A stretch of 64,000 nucleotides of DNA from Bryoerythrophyllum caledonicum (taxonomy: Eukaryota > Streptophyta > Bryopsida > Pottiales > Pottiaceae): positions 20,839,332 to 20,903,331 of the forward strand of contig OZ020516.1 in NCBI GenBank assembly GCA_963971425.1, written 5' to 3'. Positions 1 through 10,404 of this stretch are shown here, one piece after another. Position 1 is the first letter of the stretch. Each line of letters begins with the position of its first letter. The position numbers and the translations under genes are program-made. The notes beneath the pieces are model-generated. The model had not been told where the DNA came from and searched no databases. It saw only the letters and a list, made by a program, of their open reading frames with translations.

Positions 1-246
1 TTATCCGAGGTGGGCCCCGTCTTAATTGCATGGGATCAATTTTCTGGCCCTCTTATTTTGGGGGGTCCGGAGGCTTTTTTTGGATTTTTTGGGACAAATT
101 TGGGGCCTATGGCTATTGTTTACCCATGAGGAATCTTTCTTGCTATAAATAGGGCCCCATCCAAAAACAAAATAGGGGCCAGCTTTGGCTCCACCACCTC
201 GTGGCCACTTCGGGTAAGGACGAGCAAGGGGGTCAATTCTGCCAGG
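1..246 (-). mobile_element. MULE-type MITE, copy cut by window edge
   Basis: This is a third copy of the 279-bp MITE found at 5655-5933 and 48321-48599, here inverted and missing one end beyond base 1. It shares the internal 'tggggccctatttatagcaa' type segment and ends in a diverged form of the terminal GGGGGTCAATTCGCCC. Its target duplication cannot be tested. Confidence 0.7.
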
Positions 247-449
247 TAAGGCAGGTGAGGCACAAAGCCATGGGAGATTAATGGTTTCGTTTATTACTTA
301 ACCCAATTACCGGCAAGGTAAGGCACAAAGCTATGGCAGATTAATGGTTAGTGCTATAGTGAAGATTAGTGTTAGAGCAAGAGAACAAGCGTCAATGAGG
401 TCTCTCATTGGCCCACAAGGCGAGTACCTCGTTGTAGCACGAGAGATCC

Positions 450-1405
450 TTGACCCCTAAGGTACTGTGACAATTTCACACCAAAAAGACTTCAAAATTG
501 TTGGATTCTAATGCAATGAACAAAGAAGGAAACAAAAAAATTTATTTCTAGTTTTGACCGTAGGATCTCAATTGCGACTTATTGAGTTATACACTCACAA
601 AATTTCTTAAACTTTGACCACACATATTGAAAGATTATAGTGTTTGAAGTCAAACAAATGGTTCATATTCTTCCCTGCGTTCAATGGATCAACAGACTTT
701 GACTTCACTTGGTGTCAAATTTTTGCACTACACAAGGCCTAAATCCATTACCATCTAGTTAAGCATGATGTTAGTTCCTTATAAACCAATTTTTAGAGGT
801 AGAAGAGGGGTGTAGCATATTCAAAACAAGTGTGCAAGGAGTGGAGGTTCAAAATTCCCCAATTCATGCTTCATTTTTTGTGAACCTAATATGTTTTAGA
901 TTGATAATCCAAATGGTCAGTAAGAAGGTTTACACCACCTATTGTTGTTGAAAAAATAAAAAGTAAAGAATGCAAAGATCTCTAGGTTTTATGTGGAAAA
1001 GAAGAAGTTTTTTTTGGTACCTTGCCCGACAATGATTGACGATGTGTGAAAATGTTTGACTTGGGTTAATATGCTATTTTTCACTAAAGACAAGAATTCA
1101 TTTTTTGATAATATGAAGGAAAACAATATTACTCGCAAGTATTGAAAATCTCAAATTCAATAGAGTGTCCTAGCAAAAAATTTTGGAGGTGCCAAAGGTG
1201 CCTGCTCTCCCCATTTGAAATTCAAAACCTTTTAACCTTTTCATCAAATGTCCGATTTAGGAAAAACAATTGTTCTCCCACTAAGGTCTTAGTAATGCCC
1301 TTCTGTGGTAAAAATTTCAAAGAAGAATGTTGGAAATTGACACCATAGGAACTTGACCAAACTTTTAAAAAGCCCATTTTTGACACTGGGTCCTTTAGGG
1401 GTTAA
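450..1405 (+). mobile_element. TTAA element, family A (copy 1)
   Basis: A 956-bp non-autonomous element starts TTGACCCCTAAGGTAC (left TTAA mutated) and ends GGTCCTTTAGGGGTTAA. Full relatives lie at 4630, 43819, 51107 and 56425, all 951-967 bp long. The TTAA borders and CCCC ends fit piggyBac-like target choice. No coding capacity is visible. Confidence 0.75.
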
Positions 1406-1979
1406 CCTCCTAGTAAGCTTGTCACTCTTCTCGGGCGTTTGCATGCATCTGGGATGCGTCTTCACCTAGGCTGCTCTGCCATGATAAGAACCCAGTGCCA
1501 AACGCACATTTTCTGCTTTGACCAGCTAACACCCTCAAAGGCTATGTCATTGCATTCACTCCAAAGATACCAAATAATAATGCCACAAATGGGCAGCCAA
1601 ATTCCACTCACTGTCTTGAACTTGCACGGGATGCGATGCGTGCAGAAATTCCATGTTTCCAAGAAGTGAAGTGGGGGCCTTGATGGATGATATCTGCTGG
1701 CCGCTGACTCTCATCTTCACCATCATTTCTGGGCATCAGTAACAGATTGTAGAATTTCCAATTAAAACAAACATTGATGCAATGTGCAAGGAGAAAGGTG
1801 GGGATGCTGCATTGGGCCAATGGTTTTAATACTTGTGGGCCCTGGGCTGATCATTCCACCAGGGTTTGGACCAACCATGTTTCTATAAATCATTAAAGCT
1901 GGGAAAATCGGAGGAATTACGGGGCAACAAATGGATTAGGGGCGGTAAAACGCAGTTCAGGGCAGTAACATCCGTTGGA

Positions 1980-3817
1980 TTAACCCCTAAAAGCCCAGGC
2001 ATTTTCCCTCATGAAACACTCCAAAACTGCCATCATCAACAAGAGGCAACGAAATCTAACATGAAAGTCTAATTTTAGGCTTTTAACCATACAATATTAA
2101 AATAGACACGTATATGAACTTACAATTAAAATTTGGTTGCAATCCACCGCACGGATGTGAAGATTATAGCGTTTGAAGTGCAAAGAAAAGTTATTTTCCC
2201 CCCTTGCCCGGCAAGGTCAGCCTACTTTGACTTGGTATATCTTCTAGTTTTTACATTGAAATGTGATCAAATCTTTTACCAATATGACTTATATGTTGTT
2301 AGCTATTTGTGTGCAAAATTTGAGGTCAATTCGAGGGGTAATAGATGTAGAAATATACACTTTAGTGAAAGGGGGTACAAAATGTTGACAATTACTACGT
2401 AAGTGATATGAAATTGTTTGTTTCATACAAGTTGTTGCATTTGAGAATCCCAACGGTGGAAACTTTCAATTTATTTTTTCACTAATTTTAGAGAAAAAAA
2501 AACGAGTAAAAATAGTAATATCCATAATTTTCATGAATATATGGAATAAATAAAGCATTGTGGGTGGCCAATATGTCCCGTTGTTGACCGCCCTCGTAGC
2601 TGGACGGGGAAAAAAAAAAAAAAAAAAAAACTTTTTTTTTGGTTTTTTGGCGGGCCCGCTTCTGACGCGGGGTGCTGGCAGGCCAGCTGACGGCTGATTG
2701 ATTGCAGTTTTTTTTTAAATTATTTTAACAACTCTTTTAATAATTTTCAATGCTTGGACTTCGTGCATAGAAGTTTGGATTCCTTTCCTCGCCCTTTTGT
2801 CCCAAAATTCTGCCCCTTTTTCTCCTCAAATTGCATTGGTTGACATGGCTGCCCCAATAGTCTAGACTCCCCATTTTGACCTCTGAAGGCTAATAACTTT
2901 TGAACCAAAAGTCCAAAATCAATTTTGAAAAATTCCCCATATAGATTTCTTAAATGACAATGTAGTGTAAAATTTTCACAAAGATCGGAGTATTTTTTCC
3001 ACTCAAAGGTACATGCCCAAAATCCAAAACGTACTTCCCAAGTACACTTGGGCTCTTAGGGATTAAAGCCAAAAGTGGGGACACCGGGCACCTCCAAATT
3101 TTTTGACAAAAGTTTCTATTGACATTGAGATTTTTCACACATATAAAGAGTATTTCCTTTTTTGGAAAATTTCCAAAAAAAATCTTGTCTTTAGTGTAAA
3201 AAGGCATTTTATTCCAAGTCAAACATTTTCACACATTGTCTGGCAACGAGGAAAAAAACTTCATCTTTTCTACATAAAACCTAGAGATCTTCATATTTTT
3301 CACTTTTTATCTTTTCAACAACAACATGTGGTGAAAACCTTCTTATTGACCGTTTGGATTATCATTTGAATACATTCGTAGTTCACAAAAAAATAAAACG
3401 TGAAATGGCAATTTTTGAACCTCCACTCCTTGCACACTTGTTTTGAATATGCTACACCCCTTTTTTACCTCTAAAAATTGGTGTGTTGGGAAATAACATC
3501 ATGCTTAAGACAATGGTAAAAGATTTAGACCTTTTATAATGCAAAAATTTGATACAAAGTGAAGTCAAAGTTTGTTGATCTACTCAACGCTGGGAAGAAA
3601 ATGAACCATTGTTTTGACTTTAAACACTAAAATCTATCAATCTGTGTGGTGGATTGCAATCAAAATTTAATGGCATGTTTGTATAGAAGTCTATTTTAAG
3701 ATCTTACGGTTGAAAATCCGAAATTCACTTTAAAATGTGATTTTCATGTCTCTTTTTGGCAGTGGCAGTTTTGGACTAGTTTTAGAGCGAAAGTGGTCGT
3801 GGTCCTTTAGGGGTTAA
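1980..3817 (+). mobile_element. Composite of TTAA elements
   Basis: It starts TTAACCCCTAAAAGCC and ends GTCCTTTAGGGGTTAA. The right half (about 3060-3817) matches the family D element at 37539-38472, so this is nested or recombined elements. A GC-rich patch with a run of about 20 A lies at 2570-2700. The right flank 'agtgggaggg' matches 48212 on, next to a single TTAA in the other arm. Confidence 0.6.
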
Positions 3818-4629
3818 AGTGGGAGGGGGTTCTGGAAGATAATTAGAGTCTGCAAACCCTAAATTTGCCAAAATATCTTAAAAAAACCTTTGGACCTCCT
3901 AAATTGAGAGGGCCAAAAAAATGATAGGGTTTTGTAGGACCAGGGCCCACCTCCTCCAAGAACGCTTGTAGCCAAAATTAAAGAGATCCACTAACAGCTT
4001 CCCATGAGCACCCCTTTCGAGCCTCGTTCCTGGGCATCAGTGATAGAATAAAAAATTTCTAAGTAAACCCAAAAATTCATTATAAATGATGACGAAGTGA
4101 AAGTTATGTGGGGAGGTATAAGGGTCTATTTGCACCTAGAGGTACATGGGGTGTTAAGGCGGTGTCAGGAAAATGTGGTTTCGCACTAGAAATGGTGTTA
4201 GCTGTAGAACTGACATGGCAAGGATGAAAATATGAGCTGGATAGTGGACGTAGAGCAAAGGTAAGGCGGTGGTTTGGATTTAGTGGAGGGGATATACGTG
4301 TTTTTTAAATCTTTGTAAAATGAACATTCTGTAGAACAAAATCTACCAATCATCTCAAGTAGGTGAGAGGTACCAATTTCAGCCTTGAAGGTCACCTTAA
4401 GATATTTGCCAACACTGTAGCAACTTAAAGTGTCAAGTATGGGTTTTGTTTTTAGTGCATGATGCATGGGTGAACAATTCCCACAATTTTAGATCCATCC
4501 CCAAATCACCCCTTCAATGTGTCAGAAGGAAATAACTAGTGACCATGCAAATAGTGGTTGGAGTGCGAATGCCTTCATTCCTACCACCCCTCACAGCAAT
4601 GGATGGAAACTACTCAAACCAATTCTCAG

Positions 4630-5582
4630 TTAACCCCTTGGGTACCGTGACAGTTTTATACCAAAAATACTTCAAACTAAATGGATTCTAGTGCAACGAA
4701 TAAAGAAGGTAACAAAAACTTTGATTTTTAGTTCTGGCCGTAGGATCTCAATAAAGGCTTATTAAGTAATACATGTTCAAAATTTCATTAACTTTGACCG
4801 CACGGATTCAAAGATTATAGTGTTTGAAGTCAAGAAAATGGTTCATTTTCTTCCCTGTATTTAGTGGATCAGCAAACTTTGACTTCACTTGGTGTCAAAA
4901 AATTTCACTACAAAAGGTCTAAATCTATTACCATCTTGTTAAGCATGATGTTAGCTCCTTACACACCAATTTTTAGAGGTAGAGACCGGGTGTAGCATAT
5001 TCAAAACAAGTGTGCAAGGAGTGGAGGCTCGAAATTTGTTAATTCACACTTTATTTTTTTTTGAACTTAATATGTTTTTGATTGATAATCCAAATGGTTA
5101 ATATGAAGGTTTACATTACATATTGATGTGGAAAAAATAAAAAGTGAAAAATATGAAGATCTCTAGGTTTTATGTGGAAAAGAAAAAGTTTTTTTGGTAC
5201 CTTGCCCGACAATGATTGACAATGTGTGAAAATGTTTGACTTGGGTTGGTATGCTATTTTCCACTAAAGACAAGAACTTTTTTTTGACAATATGAAGGGA
5301 AATAATATTACTTGCAAGTACTGAGAATCTCACTTTCAATAGAGTGTCCTATCAAAAGTTTTTGGAGGTGCCCGAGGTGCCCGCCCTCCCCATTTAAAAT
5401 TCAAAACCCTATAACTTTTTCATCAAATGTCCAATACAGGAAAAAATTGTTTTCCCACTAAGGTCTTGATAATGTCTTTCTGTAGTAACAATTTCAAAGA
5501 AGAGTGTTGGAAATTGACACCATAGGAACCTAACTAAACTTTCAAAAAGCCCTTTTTGGACACTTGGTACCTTAGGGGTTAA
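4630..5582 (+). mobile_element. TTAA element, family A (copy 2)
   Basis: A 953-bp copy with intact TTAA at both borders. It starts TTAACCCCTTGGGTACCGTG and ends GGTACCTTAGGGGTTAA. Its interior matches the other A copies closely, including the 'gaggtgcccg' stretch near the right end. Non-coding. Confidence 0.8.
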
Positions 5583-5654
5583 CTAGTATGAATAGGTCTA
5601 TAAGTTTTGAGATAAAATGAAAATAGGAACCACCAATGGCAGGTACATACCTCC

Positions 5655-5933
5655 GCCCAGGGCGAATGGACCCCCTCGTTGGGACTTACTCGAGGGGGCC
5701 ACAAGGTGGTGGGGCCAAACATGGCCCCTATTTAGTTTTTGGATGGGGCCCTATATATAGCAAGGGATAGTGTGGTAGGGTAAACAATTGACGTAGGCCC
5801 CAAATTTGTCAAAAAAAATCCAAAAAAAGCCTCTAGACCCCCCGAAATAAGAGGGCCAGAAAAATGACCCCATGCAATTAAGACAGGGCCCACCTCGGGT
5901 AAGTCCCAACGAGGGGGTCAATTCGCCCTAGGC
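5655..5933 (+). mobile_element. MULE-type MITE, 279 bp, 9-bp target duplication
   Basis: Terminal inverted repeats of about 47 bp begin GCCCAGGGCGAATGGACC on the left; the right end reads GGTCAATTCGCCCTAGGC. It is flanked by CATACCTCC at 5646-5654 and 5934-5942. A 9-bp duplication with long inverted repeats is typical of Mutator-like elements. The copy at 48321-48599 has exactly the same length. Confidence 0.8.
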
Positions 5934-6000
5934 CATACCTCCAGGTGCGAATAGACCCTTAGACTGTGTGACCAGCTTAGTACACTGCTCCTCTTCTGAG

Positions 6001-6265
6001 AGTGTGTGTGTGTGTGTAACACTCAACTGACCATTTTCGGTGGTGATGTTAGTGAAGGCGGTTTGGGGAATGATAATGTGGTGCACTGCTTTTCATATGC
6101 AGCGAATTTGGTTTTGACCCTCTCTATTTTCCGCTTTTGATTTGGAACTCGGCACTGTTGGTGGAGATCATTTGGACTAAGTGGAGTTCCTCTTAATTTT
6201 CCGCTTTTGATTTGGAACTCAGCACTGTTGGTGGAGATCATTTGGACTAAGTGGAGTTCCCTTGG
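6001..6265. repeat. (GT)n microsatellite and 70-bp tandem duplication
   Basis: A (GT)n run occupies about 6001-6018. At 6126-6195 and 6196-6265 the same 70-bp unit, starting ATTTTCCGCTTTTGATTTGG, is present twice with only a few differences. Confidence 0.8.
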
Positions 6266-6635
6266 ACGTATCTGAACGTGAGCTTCCACGAACATCATCA
6301 ATGCCGAAGCTTCTTATGCACAGTGCACAATGTTCAGGGATTTTCCCATCCGGCTCCTATATTTATCTTTCCACCCGGCTCACACTCTTACCCTTCACTT
6401 GCCCCGCATGCCATTCAGCCCCTCTTACCCTTCACTTGCCACTCATAGTCTGCTCTCATTTATGTACCACTCTCTCCTACGGCCCTTGCAGTGAGAGATT
6501 TCATTACCGATCTTTGCAAGAACTGGTGGTCTTGAATTTGCCAAATTGCGGAGGGAGTTCTAACTTTTCTCATTAGCTGTTCTGCATACCCCGCAACTAG
6601 CTGCAGCTCGTACAGGCTCGCAAGTGCATGCGGGG

Positions 6636-7900
6636 ATGGAGGATCTACTACTGGAGCTCCTGGGTGGCATTCTCACTACAGCTGTGGTATCAGGCAGCCT
6701 CTTTGTCTGCACCATTCTGTACAAGCGCATAATCACGAAATGGCGGCGGATCAGCCGTGGACCAGCTAGTCTTCATCGTGCTCCAACGCCGTCATCACCA
6801 GGTTGTGTTTCTAGTCATCCTACTTGATCATGTTGTGTAGACAATGAATTCTGAGCGCTGGATTCAATCTGACACGGTTTGAAACTAGTATTTGTCTGCA
6901 CTACTGCATGCATGTCACTGAATTTGGTCACCCCGAAATTGTTTCAGCTTGAGATAGATATCATAGGCAGTGAATTCATCAACTTTGTCGTCATCCAACA
7001 CCTCAAGTTATCATCCACATCATTACTTTTTCTTTTTGTCGGGTGGAAGTGCTTACAAATAGGGTGGAAAGTAACTACCGTTGCTGCAAGTTTTTATCCA
7101 AGTTTTGCACAAAATTTCCACTACCGTACCTCTAGTGGTTGTTATCCCTTTCACGACAAGGTGGCTATGGCTGGTGGAGAATCTTTGAGTGTAATAGTTG
7201 ATATTCTGCATAATGTACTACCCTTGTAGATTCGACCATCATCCATAGCCGCACTGTCTTGACCCCCTAAAATTATGAAAAAGGTCCTAAGGTGGGCTAT
7301 TGCAAATCTTGAGCGCGTTCCCATGGTTGCAATTTTTATTTAAAATTCTTGAATTTTTGTACAAAGATGCAAGAAGACAAGAGGTACATGGGAATGTAAT
7401 TTCTAATCTCATCGGGACCACACGGAAAAAAAATGAAACCTTTTCTCTACTTCAAACACTATAATCTTTCAATCCATGCGGTCAAAGTTTATGAAATTTT
7501 GTGAGTATGTTACTTGATGAGTCTTAATTGAGATCCTACGGTTAAATCTAGAGATAAAAGTTTTTTGTTTCCTCCCTTACTCATTGCACTAGAATCAACA
7601 GTCTTATAGTGTTTCTTGTGTGGAATTGTCAAAGAAATATAGGGGTGAAAGGGTTAATGACAAGCATTTGCAAATGATGTAAAAGATAATACTAAATTTG
7701 AGCTATACACATAGAATTTGAATCCTTGAGTGCTTTTGGGGGACATGTTGGAGTCAGAGGTGAAGATGCTAAGATATGATATTAATTTCTCATGGCCAGT
7801 GTCTTGTTCTATTTGCTCTAGGCATAATATCAAGTGATTGAGAACTTTGGTGGCATTTCACATATATGGGTGGAAAACATTGTTCAAAATGCACAGAATT
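6636..7900 (+). pseudogene. Broken left copy of the small membrane-protein gene
   Basis: This is the left-arm counterpart of the gene at 49175-50683. The first exon (6636-6801) still encodes an N-terminal hydrophobic stretch followed by KRIITKWRR, and its splice donor CAG|GTTGTG is kept. The 78-nt second exon is missing: the sequence jumps from 'gccagtgtctt' to 'ttctatttgctct' near 7804, while the right arm has about 250 bp there. The last exon (from 7822) lacks one base after its AG. Splicing first to last exon would hit a stop within seven codons. The upstream ATG seen in the right arm at 48967 is ACG here. The intron carries the TTAA element 7142-7657. I call it a decayed host gene copy; a function cannot be assigned. 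Confidence 0.6.
7142..7657 (+). mobile_element. TTAA element, family E (left-arm copy)
   Basis: About 516 bp, starting TTATCCCTTTCACGACAAGG (left TTAA mutated) and ending GGGGTGAAAGGGTTAA. The right-arm orthologue is 49685-50202, so the insertion is older than the segmental duplication. It sits in an intron. CCCTTT ends are typical of piggyBac-like elements. Confidence 0.7.
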
Positions 7901-7995
7901 CACTGAAGTCCGAGATGCCAATGGTTATGAGATGCAGCCAAAAACACTTAATATCTTGGTGTAAATGGTTTTTAAAAATAATTTCACAGTATGAA

Positions 7996-8043
7996 ATTGG
8001 TCATTCAATTGGTCATTCCATTGGTCATTCCATTGGTCATTCC
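7996..8043 (+). repeat. 12-bp minisatellite, four units, in an open frame
   Basis: Four tandem units of ATTGGTCATTCC encode repeated Gly-His-Ser-Ile in the frame ending at 8112. The right arm has a single unit near 50790. The unit length keeps the frame. Confidence 0.8.
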
Positions 8044-8115
8044 ATAGGAGGGAGCTTAGGTCATGGTATTTCTTTGATATCATATGATGTTTCAGTCAAT
8101 ACTTTTGGTTAACCT

Positions 8116-8551
8116 TTAACCCCTAAATTTCCAAGAGTCACCTCGGGGGACTCTAGAAGGTTTGGGGAGGTTGTTGCGGTGTCAATTCATAACATTTTTC
8201 TTTGAAATTTTGATTGAAGATGGACATTACCAAAAGCTTTGTGTGGGTCCAATTTTTCCCTCAATCCAACATTTAATGGAAAAGTTATAGGGTTTTGAAG
8301 TTCAAATGGGGAGATGGGCACGTCGGGCAACTCCAAAAACTTTTGCTAGGACACTCTATTGAATGTGAGGTTTTCAGTGCTAACAAATAATAATATTTTC
8401 TTTCATATTGTCAAAAAAAATCTCTCCTCTTTAGTGAATAAAAGCATATAAATCCAAGTCAAACATTTTCACGCATTGTCACACATTGTTTTAAAACTAG
8501 GAGTTTTGAAGTGTCTTTGGTGCAAAATTGCCAAAGAAATTTAGGGGTTAT
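8116..8551 (+). mobile_element. TTAA element, family C (internally shortened)
   Basis: It starts TTAACCCCTAAATTTCCAAG and ends AATTTAGGGGTTAT (right TTAA mutated), 436 bp. The right-arm orthologue, 50877-51103, is only 227 bp and has lost the middle. The full-length relative is at 54234-55212. Confidence 0.65.
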
Positions 8552-8775
8552 ATGTCAGAAGGTGTTGCTCGTGGTCACAATATTCTACATGTAAGGTGTC
8601 GTATTTGACCATGATAAGGTTCAGATATTGAAGTGACCTCCAACTGAAATGTACCAAGTAATGAATCTTCAATCCAAAGGTGTAGGTCTTCCTAGAGGTG
8701 TAAAACATGTGTTTGTGTATAAGGTTCCCGACTGACGCTTAGGGGTTAAATCCTGTTTGGAGCTGTGTTCCACAG

Positions 8776-8862
8776 TGGCTAATCTCCCCAACTCATCAAG
8801 CCCTGATAATGGAAATAATGCTGAAGAGAATATGGAGACTAGGGGTACCTCCAATACCGCAG
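8776..8862 (+). other. Exon-like 87-nt block, left-arm copy
   Basis: An AG-flanked, GT-flanked block of 29 codons encodes a Ser/Asn/Glu-rich stretch including SSSPDNGNNAEENMETRGTS. The right-arm match is 52238-52324, where the donor is GTGAGT; here three extra bases (GTG) precede it. Both copies are open and phase 1 at each side, the same phase as the exons of the membrane-protein gene. It may be a further exon of that gene. Confidence 0.4.
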
Positions 8863-8893
8863 GTGGTGAGTTGGCCAAACTTTTGTTTATACT

Positions 8894-8962
8894 TTAACCC
8901 TGAATGGCCCTCAGAAGACTATAAAAGTCCCCTTGGGGAACTCTTGGGCCTTCAGGGGTTAA
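8894..8962 (+). mobile_element. 69-bp miniature TTAA element
   Basis: It starts TTAACCCTGAATGGCCC and ends GGGCCTTCAGGGGTTAA, a near-perfect 17-bp inverted repeat with almost nothing between. The right-arm orthologue is 52353-52431 (79 bp). It lies just after the exon-like block at 8776-8862. Confidence 0.65.
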
Positions 8963-9371
8963 ACTCCTCCAGTTCCATGTTTTTGAGTAGATTTTAATGA
9001 TACAAGTAGCTCGTTTCTTTTTAACCCCCATGTCATTTTCGAAGTCCAGTTTTGAAGTTGTTTATGTTGCTTGATGTGCAGCATTGAACAATGTGCATCA
9101 CCATTGTGGTGAGGCAGTTTCTGGATAACTGTACTTCTCCAAAAGGGTGTATTGCAAACATTACTTTAACAAAATGCATGATGGTCATATATAGTGTGTA
9201 CCGAAGTGAGTGACCAAATGCAGATTCAAAAATCATGTATGCTGAATGTGATAGTAAATTCGTAATGACCATACTATGATGAGCCATCTTAGTCTCCTTA
9301 GGAGATTATCCTTTCTTTGTGGTTGGAAAATAAAGTTCACTTTCATGTAATGTGTTATGTGAGAAATTTTA

Positions 9372-10245
9372 TTAACCCGTGATGGACAATTTGTCCCTGC
9401 AGGGAACCAATTGATTTTGGGCAGGTTCCCAAAAATCCATTTTTGAAGATAACTTCTTGAAATTTTTAGTGAGCAAAGAAATATGGGTTATCTTTGTAGG
9501 GAGTTTTTTTTTTATAAAAATTTTGGACTTATGGGAAAAGTTATGATGCTTCAAACATAAAAGGCTCGACTCTTTTGGGAGCCGGACAAGGTACTATGGA
9601 GATGCATAGTGCTATTGTAGAGTTGACAATTGTCCCTTTCTGAGGCGGGTAGTAGTGAAGGAAAGTTCTTGGCAATCTTCATTGTTTTCACTAAAAAATG
9701 CATCAAAAGTAAGGATTTTACTTTATTTGAAAAACATTGTTTTCTATAGTTAGAATAAGTCATGATAATTTTATTCATTTTTTGGATTTTATATCCAACA
9801 ATTATTTCCCTATTTAAAATTTCTTTCCCAAGTATAGGGTCACTTTCCATACCATTAGTTGTTGCAGGTCCATTTTTCATATTGTGAACACCTCCATCAC
9901 ATGAGATTTTTGGCGTGCAATGACCTAACACAAGGTAGAACATAGATCTATTGATTTTATGCTGTGTCTAGTGCAAATTTGCAATTATCTCGAGTCAAAG
10001 TATGTTGAACTTATCTGGGCACAATAGAAATAAACAATTTCTACTCTTCAAATGCATATATCTTTCAATCCGTACGGTCAAAGTTTACAAACATTTTAGG
10101 GTGTCTTCTTTTAGTAGATAGCTTAAAGATCCTACAGTCAAAAAGAGTAATTTTTTATTTGAATCAATCTAATAATATCCCATGTCAAAGTGGCAATTTT
10201 GGGGTGGTTTTGGTGAAGTACATGGCTTTGTCCTTTAGGGGTTAA
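9372..10245 (+). mobile_element. TTAA element, family B (left-arm copy)
   Basis: 874 bp, starting TTAACCCGTGATGGACAATT and ending GTCCTTTAGGGGTTAA. The orthologue is 53258-54129. Inverted or partial relatives lie at 33338-33970 and 42936-43203. Non-coding; carries the shared core found in the other TTAA families. Confidence 0.7.
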
Positions 10246-10349
10246 TATGAAGAATGTCCATTGTTTTAGGAAATTTCACCAATCCTATTGTGGTGAGATA
10301 GTTAGTTTCTTAAAATGACAATATATTATGCTTGTACTAAGTAGATAAT

Positions 10350-10375
10350 TTAACCCCTAATTTTCCAAGAGTCCG
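10350..10375 (+). mobile_element. Stub of a family C TTAA element
   Basis: TTAACCCCTAATTTTCCAAG and a few more bases match the start of the full element at 54234, then the match stops. This point is also the end of the left arm of the segmental duplication. Confidence 0.6.
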
Positions 10376-10404
10376 TGCTTGTTTTTTTAAAAACAAGCGT
10401 TATC

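Larger units (their letters stand above)
4119..5961. mobile_element. Inverted-repeat pair enclosing two other elements
   Basis: TAAGGGTCTATTTGCACCT at 4119 is mirrored by AGGTGCGAATAGACCCTTA ending at 5961. Between them lie a family A element (4630-5582) and a MULE-type MITE (5655-5933). I see no target duplication, so the class is unknown. The motif GCGAATNGACCC also occurs in the MITE ends, so the two may be related. Confidence 0.4.
300..10375 (+). repeat. Left arm of a ~10-kb segmental duplication
   Basis: This stretch matches 44766-54258 in order and orientation. Blocks I could align by eye: 345-470 with 44770-44880, 1430-1980 with 45910-47760, 3818-4060 with 48210-48810, 6340-8100 with 48860-50870, 8560-9360 with 52060-52830, 9372-10375 with 53258-54258. 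The arms differ by element insertions, a small exon deletion and scattered substitutions. The left arm stops abruptly at 10375, inside a TTAA element, where the hAT/RING block begins. Block 4061-6339 has no right-arm partner. Confidence 0.8.

Noticed and set aside
6680-6700. TGGTATCAG word resembling a retroelement primer-binding site
   Set aside because: It lies inside the first exon of the membrane-protein gene copy, is repeated in the right arm, and has no flanking LTR.
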